Positions 1 through 10,636 of a DNA stretch of 64,000 nucleotides are shown here, piece after piece. A model generated the notes under the pieces. It saw only the letters and a list, made by a program, of their open reading frames with translations. It was not told the origin of the DNA and did not search any database. Position 1 is the stretch's first letter. Each line of letters opens with the position of its first letter. The position numbers and the translations under genes were made by a program. This DNA comes from Phyllobacterium zundukense (lineage in GTDB: Bacteria > Pseudomonadota > Alphaproteobacteria > Rhizobiales > Rhizobiaceae). Where the stretch lies: positions 3,809,774 through 3,873,773 of the forward strand of contig NZ_CP104973.1 in assembly GCF_025452195.1 (NCBI RefSeq), written 5' to 3'.

Positions 1-1686
1 TTGCCGCGCTGATTAGCCATGCTTGCAAAACCGTTGTCGATATCGCCCGACCAAAGTCCATAGGCGTAACGCTGCGCCCCGAGATAGAAGTTGCGGTTGA
101 TCGACCAGACTCGCTTGTTTGAATAGCCGCGCTGTCCTTCATAGACTGCGCGTTGCATGTTGGTGCCTTCCGTCTCGTTACCATCGTCCGTGGCATCGCT
201 GGAATCCGCCTCATCATTCCACCAGCCCTCGACGCCGCTGTCGAACCCCCCTTGATTTGATCAAAATACCAGCTGCGAACCTTCTGCTTGGAAAAATCAA
301 TATGCCGCATCATGGTGGGGGTGAAAAAGTCCCTTGCTACCCGGGTATTTGGCATCCAGCTATCATTGTCTTCCATAAAGCGAGCTTCGACAGAATATTC
401 TGGCATGCGCGGTTTCAAGATGGTTGTCAGCTTGATTCCGTTTTGCTCGGTAAACATCTGCAGATTTTGGGCTACATTCTTCGGCGCACCGGCGCTCATG
501 CCGGGGAATCGCTCAGTGTTCCATTAAACTGGCCGTAGGGGACGTTGGTTCCGCTACCGTCCGTACCACCCCAATACATCCAATCGAGATCAAAGGTGAA
601 GGCATCGATTGGAATGTTACTGTTACGATATCTTGCAATAATATTACGAAACTTTTCCTCCGTCATGCCGGCCAAGCGACCGGCCAGCGGACCAGCTTGA
701 GGACCATACCTCAAACTGGTCCAAACGTCATCCGCACCCCACTGACTATTGGTAAAGCCCATCGCCCATTTTGGAAAAAGCGGCGTGCGACCACTTATTT
801 TGGCAACGGCACCGAAAAGTTCCGTCGGTCGTCCAACGAGCAAGTAGGCATCGATATCCTTCTTCGAGGTGTCCGTGAACTTGATACGGTCTTGGTTGCG
901 CAATTCAATTTTTCTATCCCTCGAACCCATTGTGTCGACGAGCACGCCATAACCGCCCGTGCTCCACACCAGGGGGGCGCCAGCATGACCCTGAGCACCA
1001 GTACTCAAACCCACTTCCTGGTCTCGATAGATCGTTGCGGCATCATCATATCTGGCAGCTCCCCCGATACCGTAGAGCGTATCCGTATCTTTATGCCGTA
1101 TAACCAGCTGACCTTTCTTCAGATCATCGGTTTTGAGCCACATCACCGATTCATTTTCCGCATTGTTAATGGTCAGCAATGAGGCCACCGCATCCCAGGA
1201 TGCGCTGAAATGTGCCGATTTCATCTGCGTGGACTTGCCATCGGCACCCGAGTCGAGCTGAAATGCTGCATCCATTTTCAGGTTGGGGTCGATGACTTGC
1301 GTCGGCGCTGTCGCCTTCCCCTTGGGAAGAAAATGCACGCGCAGTGCATTTGATGCCGCGGCGCGGACTTCAAGAACGTCCTCCTGCAGCTGCACATCAA
1401 AACCACCCGGCCTTGGTGTGACGGTACCGTCTTTTACCGGCTCGACCTTGCGCGTAATGGGATCGCCAGTCGATCCACCCTTTTCGCCAACCGGCCCCTT
1501 TTCGCCAACCGGCCCCATTTCGCCGACGGGGCCTTTATCGCCGTTCGCGCCCTTGTCACCGAGAGCGCCCTGGGGCCCGGGCAAGCCAACAAATGTGCTG
1601 CTATCCGGTGTCTGTTTTGAATCGTCGCAACCGGCGAGACCGGGCAATAACATCAAGCTCAGAATAGAAATTTGAATGCGGTTCAA
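1..1686 (-). pseudogene. GH31 family glycoside hydrolase lipoprotein with collagen-like stalk; frameshifted and cut by window edge
   Basis: Probable surface alpha-glucosidase/alpha-xylosidase type enzyme. Translation from a TTG at 1686, preceded by a good GGAGGAG ribosome site, gives a lipoprotein signal (lipobox LAGC, Cys20), then 13 Gly-X-Y triplets (about residues 34-72), then the GH31 N-terminal beta domain and the start of the barrel. The frame stops at 496. Adding one base near 524-527 restores WNTERFPG and continues to base 1 with GWWNDEAD (expected catalytic Asp) and WSGDID (expected acid/base Asp). The catalytic half is thus in another frame from the secretion half. This is either a true pseudogene or a one-base sequence error. 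The C-terminus lies beyond the window. GH31 assignment comes from motifs; the substrate is unknown. Confidence 0.8.
1479..1532 (-). repeat. 18 bp tandem repeat (3 units) encoding GPVGEK/GPVGEM
   Basis: Two identical 18 bp units (1479-1496 and 1497-1514) are followed by a diverged third unit. They encode consecutive hexapeptides of the Gly-X-Y stalk of the GH31 lipoprotein. In-frame 18 bp repeats of this kind can change copy number by slippage and so alter stalk length without shifting the frame. Confidence 0.75.
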
Positions 1687-2050
1687 GATAACTCCTCCTC
1701 AAATCAAGGTGAGCAAAACCAGATATTTCGGTGTAACATCAATGACATGCGCGGCTACATCCAGCCGTGCGCCGTCGTTACACAATCGGCCAGCTTGCCA
1801 ATTGCGTATCAAACAATTGATCCCGCTTTGGTGTGGTTTTGTCTCTAAAATTGGTTCGCCAAAAAAATGAATTGCGCGGACGCCGCCGCAATAACCATAT
1901 GTACTTTTAGACCTTCATGCGGATGAACCCCTCCCAAGGTGTCGCTCAATGAGCGTTCCGCAACGAACACAAAACGTTCAAGCCTGTCAATTATCCCAAA
2001 GTCTAAATATTTCGATAGTCGGATAAAATCGCCGATATATGAAACCCGCC
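1687..2050. other. Intergenic region with no recognisable gene
   Basis: These 364 bases lie between the start of the GH31 gene and the 3' end of the polysaccharide deacetylase gene, both on the minus strand. Short open frames here have no coding character. The part nearest 1687 must hold the GH31 ribosome site and probably its promoter. No repeat or RNA gene was recognised. Confidence 0.5.
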
Positions 2051-2813
2051 TTAGACGCCTGGCGTTACTGGCTGCTCGCTTTCCTGAACGTCTTCAAGCC
2101 GCACAAAATGGAAGCCTTTTTGCTTGAGGGCGAGAATGCCTTTTACAACCCCCTCTCCCGCCACCCGCGTCGGCTGGTTGACATGGGCGATGATCACGTC
2201 GCCGTCCTTGGCAGCTGAAATGCGCTTTTCAACCTGACCGGCCAGCAACGAGGCACCCACGTCGGCATTCAGGGAATAACCGGCCACCCGATACCCCATC
2301 TGATGGACAAGCGTGATTGCATCGTCACTGTAGCGCGCCGTTGCGTCGCGATACCAGACCGGCTTCGTGAGCGTCGCCGCGGTCATGGCATTCGCACCGC
2401 CTTCAATTTCCGTGCGGATGGCAGACAGAGACCCTGCCGTTTTGAGTCCGAACATCCTGGGTTGGTTGTCTATGGCCGGAATATGGTTAAGTCCATGATT
2501 TTCCATCTGAAACAGCTCTGGATGCGCCTTCATGATTGCCACTGAGGGGGGCATTGCGCCTGAGCCAGCGGCCGGTGACAAAGATTGTCGCCGGAATGTG
2601 ATTTTCCACGAGTGCATCGAGGATACGCTGATCTGTCTGGCCGGAACAGGCATCCAACGTCAAGGCGACCTGCGGCACTGCATCGCCGCCTTTGGTGATG
2701 AAGAGCTTTGGTTCTATGAAGTGGGGATGTTCCCTGGCTGCTGCCGTGACGATGGAGGCGCAGAGAAAAATTGCAGTGATGATTGCAGACGTTGAGCGCA
2801 CGATTTTCGCCAT
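2051..2813 (-). pseudogene. Secreted polysaccharide deacetylase (NodB-like fold), frameshifted in a G6/C6 run
   Basis: Starts at 2813 with a signal peptide (about residues 1-26). The NodB-type core follows: VALTLDACSG in place of the usual TFDDG, then TIFVTGRWL, ENHGLNH (metal-binding histidines) and a C-terminal GDVIIAHVNQP strand. The reading frame breaks at a run of six C on the coding strand (plus-strand G 2546-2551); with five C the frame reads NAPSVAIMKAHPELF and continues to the stop at 2051, about 253 residues. The break removes the metal-site histidines from the initiating frame. A homopolymer of this type suggests sequencing error or slippage. The family is typically active on acylated cell-wall or surface polysaccharides; the substrate here is not known. 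Confidence 0.75.
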
Positions 2814-2911
2814 ATTTTGAGAGCCAGCCCTTCACGGCGAATTTGCGTTTGGGCTCTAAGGAATTTCGCGCGGACAAGGCGCGCGAAACCAAGCATATTT
2901 GTGGCAGACGT

Positions 2912-5581
2912 TCAGGCTCTGCTCGCCTTTGCCGACGCCTGCGCCGCCGCAAGCCGGGCGATCGGAACGCGGAATGGCGAGCAGGAAACATAATCGAGCC
3001 CAACCTCCTCGCAGAAGTGGATGGACGCCGGATCGCCGCCATGTTCGCCACATATGCCGAGCTTGATTCCGGGCCGCGCTGCCCTGCCCTTGTCGGCGCC
3101 GATCCGTACCAGTTCGCCAACGCCGTCAATATCGATCGTAACGAACGGATCCTGTTCGATGATGCCCTTCACCTGATAGCTCATCAGGAAGGATGAGGCG
3201 TCGTCGCGCGAGATACCGAAGGTCGTCTGCGTCAAGTCATTGGTTCCGAACGAGAAAAACTCGGCAACTTCGGCAATCGAATGGGCACGGATGGCGGCAC
3301 GCGGCAGCTCGATCATTGTCCCAACCAGGTAATTGATCTTGATGTCAGCCTCTTTCATCACATCGGCCGCAACCGCATCGATGCGCGCCTTGACGAAATC
3401 GAGTTCGGCGCGCAGTCCGACCAGTGGCACCATGATTTCCGGTTCGACGGGGGCGCCTGTCGATTTCGCCGCTGCCACGGCAGCCTCGAAAATTGCCCGC
3501 GCCTGCATTTCCGCGATTTCCGGATAGGAAATGGCAAGACGGCAGCCGCGATGACCGAGCATCGGGTTGGTTTCGTGCAGGCTGTCGGTTCGTTCGCGCA
3601 ATCTGTCTGCGTCAACATTCATGGCAGCAGCGACTTCGGCGATTTCTTCCTCGGTTTTCGGCAGAAATTCATGCAGGGGCGGGTCCAGCAGGCGAATTGT
3701 GACAGGCAGGCCATGCATTATTTCAAACAGTTCGACGAAATCGGACCGTTGCATCGGCAGCAATTTGTCGAGTGCAGCACGACGGCCTTTCTCGTTATCG
3801 GCCAGGATCATTTCACGCATGGCGACGATGCGTTCGCCTTCGAAAAACATATGCTCGGTGCGGCACAATCCAATGCCTTCAGCGCCAAATGAGCGAGCCG
3901 TACGGGCATCGACAGGTGTTTCCGCGTTGGCGCGCACCTTCATGCGCCGCGTCTTGTCGGCCCATTCCATGATCTGACCGAAATCCCCGGAAAGTTCCGG
4001 CTGCCGCATGGGCACTGCGCCCTTCAGCACCTGGCCGGTACCGCCATCGATGGTGATGATATCGCCCTTCTTCAAAACAACGCCCATCGCCAGGAGTGTC
4101 TCGTTACGATAATCGACACGCAGCGAGCCTGCTCCTGACACGCAGGGTTTACCCATGCCGCGAGCAACCACTGCCGCGTGGCTGGTCATGCCGCCGCGCG
4201 TGGTCAAGATCGCCTCGGCGGCATGCATTCCGTGGATGTCTTCAGGACTTGTCTCGATACGAACCAGAATCGCTTTGCGCCCCTCGGCCTTCAGCTGCTC
4301 GGCGTCTTCCGACGAGAATACGATTTCGCCTGTGGCCGCCCCCGGAGATGCCGGAAGGCCTGTTCCGATTATGTTGCGCTCTGCGCCTGGATCGATGGTC
4401 GGGTGCAGCAGTTGGTCAAGCGAAGCGGGATCTATGCGCAAAACCGCTTCCTCGCGTGAAATCAGGCCTTCTTCGGCCATTTCCACTGCAATCTTCAATG
4501 CTGCCTTGGCGGTACGTTTGCCGGACCGCGTCTGCAGCATCCACAGCTTGCCGTTCTCGATGGTGAATTCGAGATCCTGCATGTCGGTGTAATGCTTCTC
4601 GAGCCGTTCCGACACCGCGCAGAAATCGGCAAAGGCCGCCGGCATTATCTTCTCCAGCGAGGGCTTGTCGGACCCTGCAGCAATACGTGCGTCTTCGGTA
4701 ATGTTCTGGGGTGTGCGAATACCGGCAACGACGTCTTCACCTTGCGCGTTGACCAGGAACTCGCCGTAGAGTTTCTTTTCGCCGGTGGATGGATTGCGGG
4801 TGAAGGCAACCCCGGTCGCCGAGCGATCGCCCATATTGCCGAACACCATCGCCTGGACGCTGACCGCCGTGCCCCAGCTCTCAGGAATGTTGTGAAGCCG
4901 TCGGTAGGTAATCGCGCGGGCATTCATCCAGCTGGAAAACACAGCACCGATTGCGCCCCACAGCTGTTTTTCCGGATCCTGCGGGAAGGGCTCATCGAGC
5001 TCTTCCTCGATCTTGGCCTTGTACAGCGCAATGACATTTTTCCAGTCGTCGGCTGTCAAGGCCGTATCGACCTCATGGCCGAGGTTGGCCTTGGTGTCTT
5101 CAAGAATCTCTTCGAAAACCGAATGATCGAGGCCCATGACGACGTCAGAATACATCTGGATGAAGCGGCGATAACTGTCATAGGCAAACCTTGCATCGCC
5201 TGTCTCGCGAGCAATCGCCTCCACAGTTCCGTCGTTGAGGCCAAGGTTGAGCACAGTATCCATCATACCTGGCATCGACGCACGCGCCCCTGAGCGCACG
5301 GAGACCAGCAGAGGCTTTTCCGTATCGCCAAAGTTGCGGCCCGTTATCGCGGCAATGTGGGAGAGGGACTTCTTTACATCCGTTTCAAGCGTGTCGGGAT
5401 ATTTGCGGCCATTGTCATAGTACCAGCTGCAAACATCTGTTGTGATGGTAAATCCGGGTGGAACCGGCAATCCAAGCGCACACATCTCGGCAAGATTTGC
5501 GCCTTTTCCACCTAACAGATTGCGATCACCGGCGGATCCTTCCGCCTTGCCGTCGCCAAATGTGTAGACCCATTTCGCCAT
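2912..5581 (-). CDS. ppdK: Pyruvate, phosphate dikinase
   Basis: 889 residues, full length for bacterial PPDK. It interconverts pyruvate, ATP and Pi with PEP, AMP and PPi in the cytosol. Visible signatures are the N-terminal ATP-binding [10 protein letters not shown], the swivelling phosphohistidine site [15 protein letters not shown] at about residue 460, and the C-terminal PEP/pyruvate barrel ending in [15 protein letters not shown] with the conserved catalytic Cys. The start ATG at 5581 is followed by the usual [11 protein letters not shown]. It stands alone, with 148 bp to smc downstream of that gene's stop and 98 bp before the deacetylase start. In rhizobia PPDK supports gluconeogenesis, but no regulatory site was recognised here. 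Confidence 0.97.
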   Translation of the reverse strand: MAKWVYTFGDGKAEGSAGDRNLLGGKGANLAEMCALGLPVPPGFTITTDVCSWYYDNGRKYPDTLETDVKKSLSHIAAITGRNFGDTEKPLLVSVRSGARASMPGMMDTVLNLGLNDGTVEAIARETGDARFAYDSYRRFIQMYSDVVMGLDHSVFEEILEDTKANLGHEVDTALTADDWKNVIALYKAKIEEELDEPFPQDPEKQLWGAIGAVFSSWMNARAITYRRLHNIPESWGTAVSVQAMVFGNMGDRSATGVAFTRNPSTGEKKLYGEFLVNAQGEDVVAGIRTPQNITEDARIAAGSDKPSLEKIMPAAFADFCAVSERLEKHYTDMQDLEFTIENGKLWMLQTRSGKRTAKAALKIAVEMAEEGLISREEAVLRIDPASLDQLLHPTIDPGAERNIIGTGLPASPGAATGEIVFSSEDAEQLKAEGRKAILVRIETSPEDIHGMHAAEAILTTRGGMTSHAAVVARGMGKPCVSGAGSLRVDYRNETLLAMGVVLKKGDIITIDGGTGQVLKGAVPMRQPELSGDFGQIMEWADKTRRMKVRANAETPVDARTARSFGAEGIGLCRTEHMFFEGERIVAMREMILADNEKGRRAALDKLLPMQRSDFVELFEIMHGLPVTIRLLDPPLHEFLPKTEEEIAEVAAAMNVDADRLRERTDSLHETNPMLGHRGCRLAISYPEIAEMQARAIFEAAVAAAKSTGAPVEPEIMVPLVGLRAELDFVKARIDAVAADVMKEADIKINYLVGTMIELPRAAIRAHSIAEVAEFFSFGTNDLTQTTFGISRDDASSFLMSYQVKGIIEQDPFVTIDIDGVGELVRIGADKGRAARPGIKLGICGEHGGDPASIHFCEEVGLDYVSCSPFRVPIARLAAAQASAKASRA

Positions 5582-5729
5582 TGCAGCCTCCCTTGCCGCT
5601 GAAACACAAGAGAGGTCTACGCGATCAATTCGTCAAGCACCATTAAAAAATGCTGCATCGCAGCATTCAAATCGATTAGCAGAGTAAATCCGCATTAAGC
5701 TTTGAAATCCTTCGTCATTTACGGATCGA

Positions 5730-8700
5730 TCAGCTTGCCTCACGCAGCTGCTCGGCTGTCTGGAGATCGACGGAGACCAGCTGGCTCACGCCCTGTTCGG
5801 CCATGGTCACGCCGAACAGCCGGTTCATCCGTGCCATGGTGATCGGATTGTGGGTAATGACCACGAATCGCGTATCGGTGGACGCTGCCATTTCATCCAT
5901 CAAATTGCAGAAACGCTCGACATTATGATCATCGAGCGGCGCGTCGACTTCGTCGAGGACGCAGATCGGTGCGGGATTTGTGAGGAATACCGCAAATATC
6001 AAAGCCATTGCGGTCAGCGCCTGTTCACCGCCGGACAGGAGCGTCATCGTCTGCGGCTTCTTGCCGGGCGGGCGGGCAAGGATTTCAAGGCCCGCTTCCA
6101 GCGGATCGTCGGACTCGATCAATTGCAGCTCAGCAGTGCCGCCACCAAAGAGGTGCGTGAACAGGCGTTGAAACTGGACGTTGACCACTTCGAACGCGGC
6201 CAAGAGCCGTTCGCGTCCCTCCCGGTTCAAACTCTGGATCGCCTGGCGCAGTTTCTTGACCGCCTCGATGATATCCTCGCGCTCGCTGATGATCGTCTCT
6301 AGCCGCGCGGAAAGTTCGTCTTGTTCTTCCTCCGCCCGCAGGTTGACCGCCCCGAGACGTTCGCGCTCGATCTTGAGACGCTCCAGATTGCGCTCCGTTG
6401 CATCTACATCAGGCAGCGGATCGTCAGGGCCGAGTCCGGTCAGCTTCATCACCTCGTGCGGTGCGCAATTCAGCGCCTCGGCAATACGGGTTTCGGCGTC
6501 CTTGCGGCGTTCTTGCGCAGCAGTGAGCCGTTCCTCGGCGCGCGCCCTGCCCTCGCGCGCCGTGGCCAAGGCCTGGATGGCTTCGGTTGCCAACTGGTCG
6601 AGTTCGCGTTGCCTGTTTTCCGCAATGGCAAGCTTGTCGGCGGCATCCTTGCGCAATGCCTCTGCTTCGGACAATTGCGAAAGCAATGTCCTATTGCGCT
6701 CGGCAAGCTCGTCGGGAGCGTCAGCGAGGTTTTCCGCCTCGCGTTCTGCTTCTAGGCGGCGTTCGTAAAGTGACGTGATCTGGCGGTCGGCATTATCAGC
6801 GCGGTTGACCCAGCTCTTGCGTTCGTGACCAATCGCTTCGAGGCGACGCATACGATTTTCGGCTTCGCGGCGCAGACCATCATGAATCGCACGGGCTTCC
6901 GCCAGTGCGGCGCGATCAAGCGTGACCTCGCTCGTCAAATTGGCGAGCCGGATATTGACTTCATCGAGGTCGGCAGCACTCGACAGCCGGGTTTCTGCCT
7001 CCAGGAATTGCTCCTGGGTTTCCTCCAGGTTTTCGGCGAGGCGCGCCCTGCCCTCTTCAAGCGCGGCGCGGCGGCTCGACAATTGCCCCGCGGCGCGTTC
7101 GGCGGCGGCCAAGGCTTCGCGCGCATCGGTGACGGAGCGTTGCATGCCACGCCATTGATCGCGTGCAGTTCGCTCCACTTCAACGGATTGCCATACGGCT
7201 GCTTCGGCGGCGACTATTCCGGCTTCCGCAGCACGCAGGATTTTCGTTGCCTCGACCACTTCAAGATCCAGTTCGGCCAACCGGTTCTTTTGTGCAAGGC
7301 GCAGCGCCGCCGGCGTCGGTGCGTCGGCGCTCGCCGTATAGCCATCCCAGCGCCACAATGCGCCGTCGCGGCTGACCAGCCGCTGACCCGGCTTCAGCGC
7401 AGACTGCAGCCGCACTCCGTCTGCCTCGGAGACAATGCCGATCTGGGAGAGACGGCGCGCCAGTTGGCGCGGAGCCCGGACAAATTCCGCCAAGGATTGA
7501 AGACCTGCCGGCAATGCCGGGTCCCCTGGACCATCTACCTCACCCCAGAAGACTGGAGCGCTTTTGTCCGTAGGTGCGTCAAGATCCTCACCCAATGCAG
7601 CGCCAAGAGCTATTTCATAACCCTTCTCGACTTTCAGCGCCTCCACGACCGCGGGAAAAAGGTCTGACCCGCCAAGGTTGATCATCTTGGCGAGCGTATT
7701 CGCTTCCGTCTCTATACGACCCAGATTGCTGCGCGCTTCCTGCAGAGGCTGGCGAAGTTCGGCCTCCCGCCGGCGCGCGGTTTCCACAGCTGCTTCGGCA
7801 GTGAGCGCAGATTCTTCGGCCTGATCGAGTGCTGCTTCAGCGGTTTCCACCAGACCCTGCTTTTCAACAGGATCGGCCAGCGCGCCGATTTGGGCGGCGA
7901 CTGCAGACAGGTCGCGTTCAACATCACTCATCTGGCGCATAAGGCGCTCGCGCCGCTCGGCACTCTCGCGCAAGTTCCGCTCGACCTGCGCACGTTCGGC
8001 CGAGGCTTCTGCGCGCTCGGCAGTAACCTTGGCCAGTGCTGTTTCGCTTTCTTTCAGCTTGGCGTCTGCACGCTCGAATTCGGCGCGCGTTTCGATCTCG
8101 CGTTCACCAGCGTTGGCATTTTCTTCGTTGAGCGACCGCTCCTCCGTGTCGAGACGTGCCAGCACATCGGCGTTATCGCGCACCATCTGCTCTTCGCGCG
8201 CAATGTCGGCGATGAACTGAACGAGGCGCTTTTCCAGTTCGTTCTGGCGCGCCCGCATCCGCTCGGCTTCCTCATTGAGCTGCGAACGCGCGATGGTCAG
8301 ACGCTGCAATATCGCCGCCGCCTTGGCTTCCGCTTCACGCAAATCGGGCAATTTATGTGCGCCGATCGCCTGTTCCTTGGCGGCATTCATCTGCTTTTGT
8401 GCCTGATCGCCGACCCCAACTGTCGCCACCGAGAGCGCCGATTGCGCCTCGCCTTCCTGCGCCTTGGCAACGGACCATTTCAGATGGAGAAGAATGGCTT
8501 CCGACCGGCGTATATCGGCGGACAGGCTTTTAAAGCGATTTGCCTGACGCGACTGCCGCTTGAGGCTTTCGATCTGCGTTTCAAGCTCGCCGACGACATC
8601 CTCGAGCCGCTCAAGGTTCTGTTCCGCTGCCCGTAGACGCAGTTCAGCCTCATGGCGACGGGTATGCAGTCCGGAGATCCCCGCGGCCTCTTCGAGCAAG

Positions 8701-9185
8701 GCCCGTCGTGCCTGCGGTTTAGCCTGGATAAGCTCACCGATGCGGCCCTGCCCGACCATCGAAGGCGAACGCGCGCCCGTCGATTGATCGGCAAACAGCA
8801 ATTGCACGTCCTTGGCGCGCGCATCCTTGCCGTTGATGCGATAAACCGAGCCGGATTCGCGCTCGATGCGCCTCGAAACCTGAAGCTCGTCGGCATTGTT
8901 GAATGCGGACGGCGCACTGCGGTCCTGATTGTCGAGGAAGAGCGTGACTTCCGCAGTATTGCGCGAGGGCCGTGTCCCTGATCCGGAAAAGATGACATCG
9001 TCCATGCCGGAGGCGCGCATGTTCTTGTACGAGCTTTCGCCCATCACCCAGCGCAGCGCCTCAACGAGATTGGATTTGCCGCAGCCATTGGGACCGACGA
9101 CACCCGTCAAGCCGCTTTCAATGACGAATTCTGCGGGTTCTACGAACGATTTGAAGCCGAGCAGGCGGAGCTTGGTAAAGCGCAT
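5730..9185 (-). CDS. smc: Chromosome segregation protein SMC
   Basis: 1151 residues from the ATG at 9185, preceded by GGAAAGGG; an in-frame extension to 9248 is less likely because it lacks the conserved MRFTKLRLLGFKSF start. Walker A GPNGCGKSN is near residue 35. Two very long charged coiled-coil arms flank a hinge at about residues 500-640. The C-terminal ATPase head carries the LLSGGEQALTAMAL signature and the Walker B VLDEVDAPLDDHN. It forms the condensin-like ring that loads and organises the chromosome with ScpA/ScpB, which are not in this window. The DsbA-like gene ends 84 bp upstream. Confidence 0.97.
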   Translation of the reverse strand: MRFTKLRLLGFKSFVEPAEFVIESGLTGVVGPNGCGKSNLVEALRWVMGESSYKNMRASGMDDVIFSGSGTRPSRNTAEVTLFLDNQDRSAPSAFNNADELQVSRRIERESGSVYRINGKDARAKDVQLLFADQSTGARSPSMVGQGRIGELIQAKPQARRALLEEAAGISGLHTRRHEAELRLRAAEQNLERLEDVVGELETQIESLKRQSRQANRFKSLSADIRRSEAILLHLKWSVAKAQEGEAQSALSVATVGVGDQAQKQMNAAKEQAIGAHKLPDLREAEAKAAAILQRLTIARSQLNEEAERMRARQNELEKRLVQFIADIAREEQMVRDNADVLARLDTEERSLNEENANAGEREIETRAEFERADAKLKESETALAKVTAERAEASAERAQVERNLRESAERRERLMRQMSDVERDLSAVAAQIGALADPVEKQGLVETAEAALDQAEESALTAEAAVETARRREAELRQPLQEARSNLGRIETEANTLAKMINLGGSDLFPAVVEALKVEKGYEIALGAALGEDLDAPTDKSAPVFWGEVDGPGDPALPAGLQSLAEFVRAPRQLARRLSQIGIVSEADGVRLQSALKPGQRLVSRDGALWRWDGYTASADAPTPAALRLAQKNRLAELDLEVVEATKILRAAEAGIVAAEAAVWQSVEVERTARDQWRGMQRSVTDAREALAAAERAAGQLSSRRAALEEGRARLAENLEETQEQFLEAETRLSSAADLDEVNIRLANLTSEVTLDRAALAEARAIHDGLRREAENRMRRLEAIGHERKSWVNRADNADRQITSLYERRLEAEREAENLADAPDELAERNRTLLSQLSEAEALRKDAADKLAIAENRQRELDQLATEAIQALATAREGRARAEERLTAAQERRKDAETRIAEALNCAPHEVMKLTGLGPDDPLPDVDATERNLERLKIERERLGAVNLRAEEEQDELSARLETIISEREDIIEAVKKLRQAIQSLNREGRERLLAAFEVVNVQFQRLFTHLFGGGTAELQLIESDDPLEAGLEILARPPGKKPQTMTLLSGGEQALTAMALIFAVFLTNPAPICVLDEVDAPLDDHNVERFCNLMDEMAASTDTRFVVITHNPITMARMNRLFGVTMAEQGVSQLVSVDLQTAEQLREAS

Positions 9186-9269
9186 CAGATGCCCTTTCCG
9201 ACAAACACCGCACATGCAAAAGATTGGATGGCGGACGCAACGAAGCATCCGCCGAAAACCGGGTGGCGG

Positions 9270-9971
9270 TTACTTAAGCAGTCCGTCAATAATCGCTGAC
9301 ATTTCGTCAACCGAAAGGGCTCCCGAGTATCTGGCGCCATTGATGAAGAATGTCGGAGTAGCATTCACTCCAAATTCATTGGCTCCGCGCTCACGCACAG
9401 CATTCACATCATCCAGAAGTTTTTGGTTCGTCAAGCAAGCCTTGAAGGACTCCTGTGTAAAACCGGCCAATTTGGAGATTTGAAGCAAAGGTTCTTCTGC
9501 ATTTGCCGCTCCTGCCCACTGTTCCTGCTGTTTGAACAGAACTTCGACCAGCGGATAGTAGCGCTCTTCAGGAGCGCAACGTGCCAGCATGAAGGCAGCC
9601 GCCGCGCGCGGATCAAACGGGAATTCGCGCAGGATAAGCTTGGCCTTGCCCGTATCGATGTATTTTTCCTTGATCGTGGGCAGGGTCGTTGTTGCGAAAT
9701 GCGCGCAGTGCGGGCATGTCATCGATGCATATTCGACGATCGTTACGGGCGCTTCGGCCTTGCCCATCACGATATCTTTCAAGGTGCCTGGCGCAAGCAG
9801 CTTGGCCTCATCGACCGCCCCCGCGGCAGGCGGGACCTTTACATCATTTGGGGCAGGAGTAGCTGGTGCAGTCTCTTGCGCCCAAGCCTCCGTACCAGCG
9901 GCCAAAACGATGGCGGCCGTGGAAACCGCGGCGAGCGTCAGAATTTTTCTGCGTGTCAGCAATTCAGTCAT
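9270..9971 (-). CDS. DsbA-family thiol:disulfide protein with twin-arginine-like leader
   Basis: 233 residues from the ATG at 9971 (a GTG-rich RBS GGTGATCTT is just upstream; a start at 9998 is possible). The leader TRRKILTLAAVSTAAIVLAAG has a twin-arginine look and ends near AWAQ, followed by a Pro/Ala-rich linker. The thioredoxin-fold core has CPHC at about residues 86-89 and a C-terminal ATPTFFING with the cis-proline loop. The family (DsbA/BdbD, pfam Thioredoxin_4) oxidises or isomerises periplasmic disulfides. It sits between DUF721 and smc, the usual alphaproteobacterial neighbourhood. Whether it is oxidase or isomerase cannot be told from sequence. Confidence 0.88.
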   Translation of the reverse strand: MTELLTRRKILTLAAVSTAAIVLAAGTEAWAQETAPATPAPNDVKVPPAAGAVDEAKLLAPGTLKDIVMGKAEAPVTIVEYASMTCPHCAHFATTTLPTIKEKYIDTGKAKLILREFPFDPRAAAAFMLARCAPEERYYPLVEVLFKQQEQWAGAANAEEPLLQISKLAGFTQESFKACLTNQKLLDDVNAVRERGANEFGVNATPTFFINGARYSGALSVDEMSAIIDGLLK

Positions 9972-10106
9972 AAGATCACCTGTCTCCGGGTTATGCAACT
10001 ACAGTCTTAGGCTCGTTAATGGCTTATGCCAGTTTCTTTAAGGCACGGCATACGTTCTGTCTTTGAATTTTTCGTGATGCAACGTCAATGAGTCATGCCG
10101 ATAGAA

Positions 10107-10607
10107 TTATCGTTTCATCTTGTCGGCGTGAATGCTCTGCCCCAGCCGTTGCAGTGCCTCGCGTAGACCGTCGTCCTCGATCGGTTCGACCGAGCGGCTG
10201 ATCTTGTCAGCTGTTGCCGCATCTACTGGCGGCAAGGTCCGGCGTTTTGCAACCGGCGGTTCGACAGGCTTCTGTTCGATTTTGATCCTGCCGACAGCTG
10301 CAAAGCCCAGAAATGCGTTGACGCGGCTGATGATTTCGCCCGTTTCGTGTTGAATTCGCATGGCCGTAAAACCTTGACACGCGACCACCAGCGTTGCGGG
10401 CTGGAACGGGTCATCCTCATGTGCCCGGCGCGGCCACAGAAGTTTGAGCGGTCTTGATTGCGCGCCCAGGGCTGGCCCAACGACCTCTTCCCAAGCCTGA
10501 ACAAGTTCGATGGTGATGCCTGCCCGCTTGCGCAGTACAGGATCCAGAATTCCCGCAGCCGGATCGGCAAGCGGGCGAAAGCCTTTTTTACTGCGATCAT
10601 CGCTCAT
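10107..10607 (-). CDS. DUF721 (DciA-like) protein
   Basis: 166 residues with the DUF721 pattern: an N-terminal GILDPVLRKRAGITIELVQAWEEVVGP segment, a beta core LVVACQGFTAMRIQHETGEIISRVNAFLG, and a polar C-terminal tail. DUF721 proteins include DciA, the ancestral DnaB helicase loader or operator, so a role in replication is plausible but inferred. In many Hyphomicrobiales this gene is next to mutY and the DsbA-like gene; here a polysaccharide module separates it from mutY. The start ATG at 10607 has no competing upstream start. Confidence 0.8.
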   Translation of the reverse strand: MSDDRSKKGFRPLADPAAGILDPVLRKRAGITIELVQAWEEVVGPALGAQSRPLKLLWPRRAHEDDPFQPATLVVACQGFTAMRIQHETGEIISRVNAFLGFAAVGRIKIEQKPVEPPVAKRRTLPPVDAATADKISRSVEPIEDDGLREALQRLGQSIHADKMKR

Positions 10608-10636
10608 CCGGCCGTCGCACCTGTTTCAGAGGAGTC

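Noticed and set aside
2530..3129. Minus-strand frame overlapping the deacetylase start and the ppdK end
   Set aside because: It overlaps two genes with clear family matches and reads as a compositional shadow.
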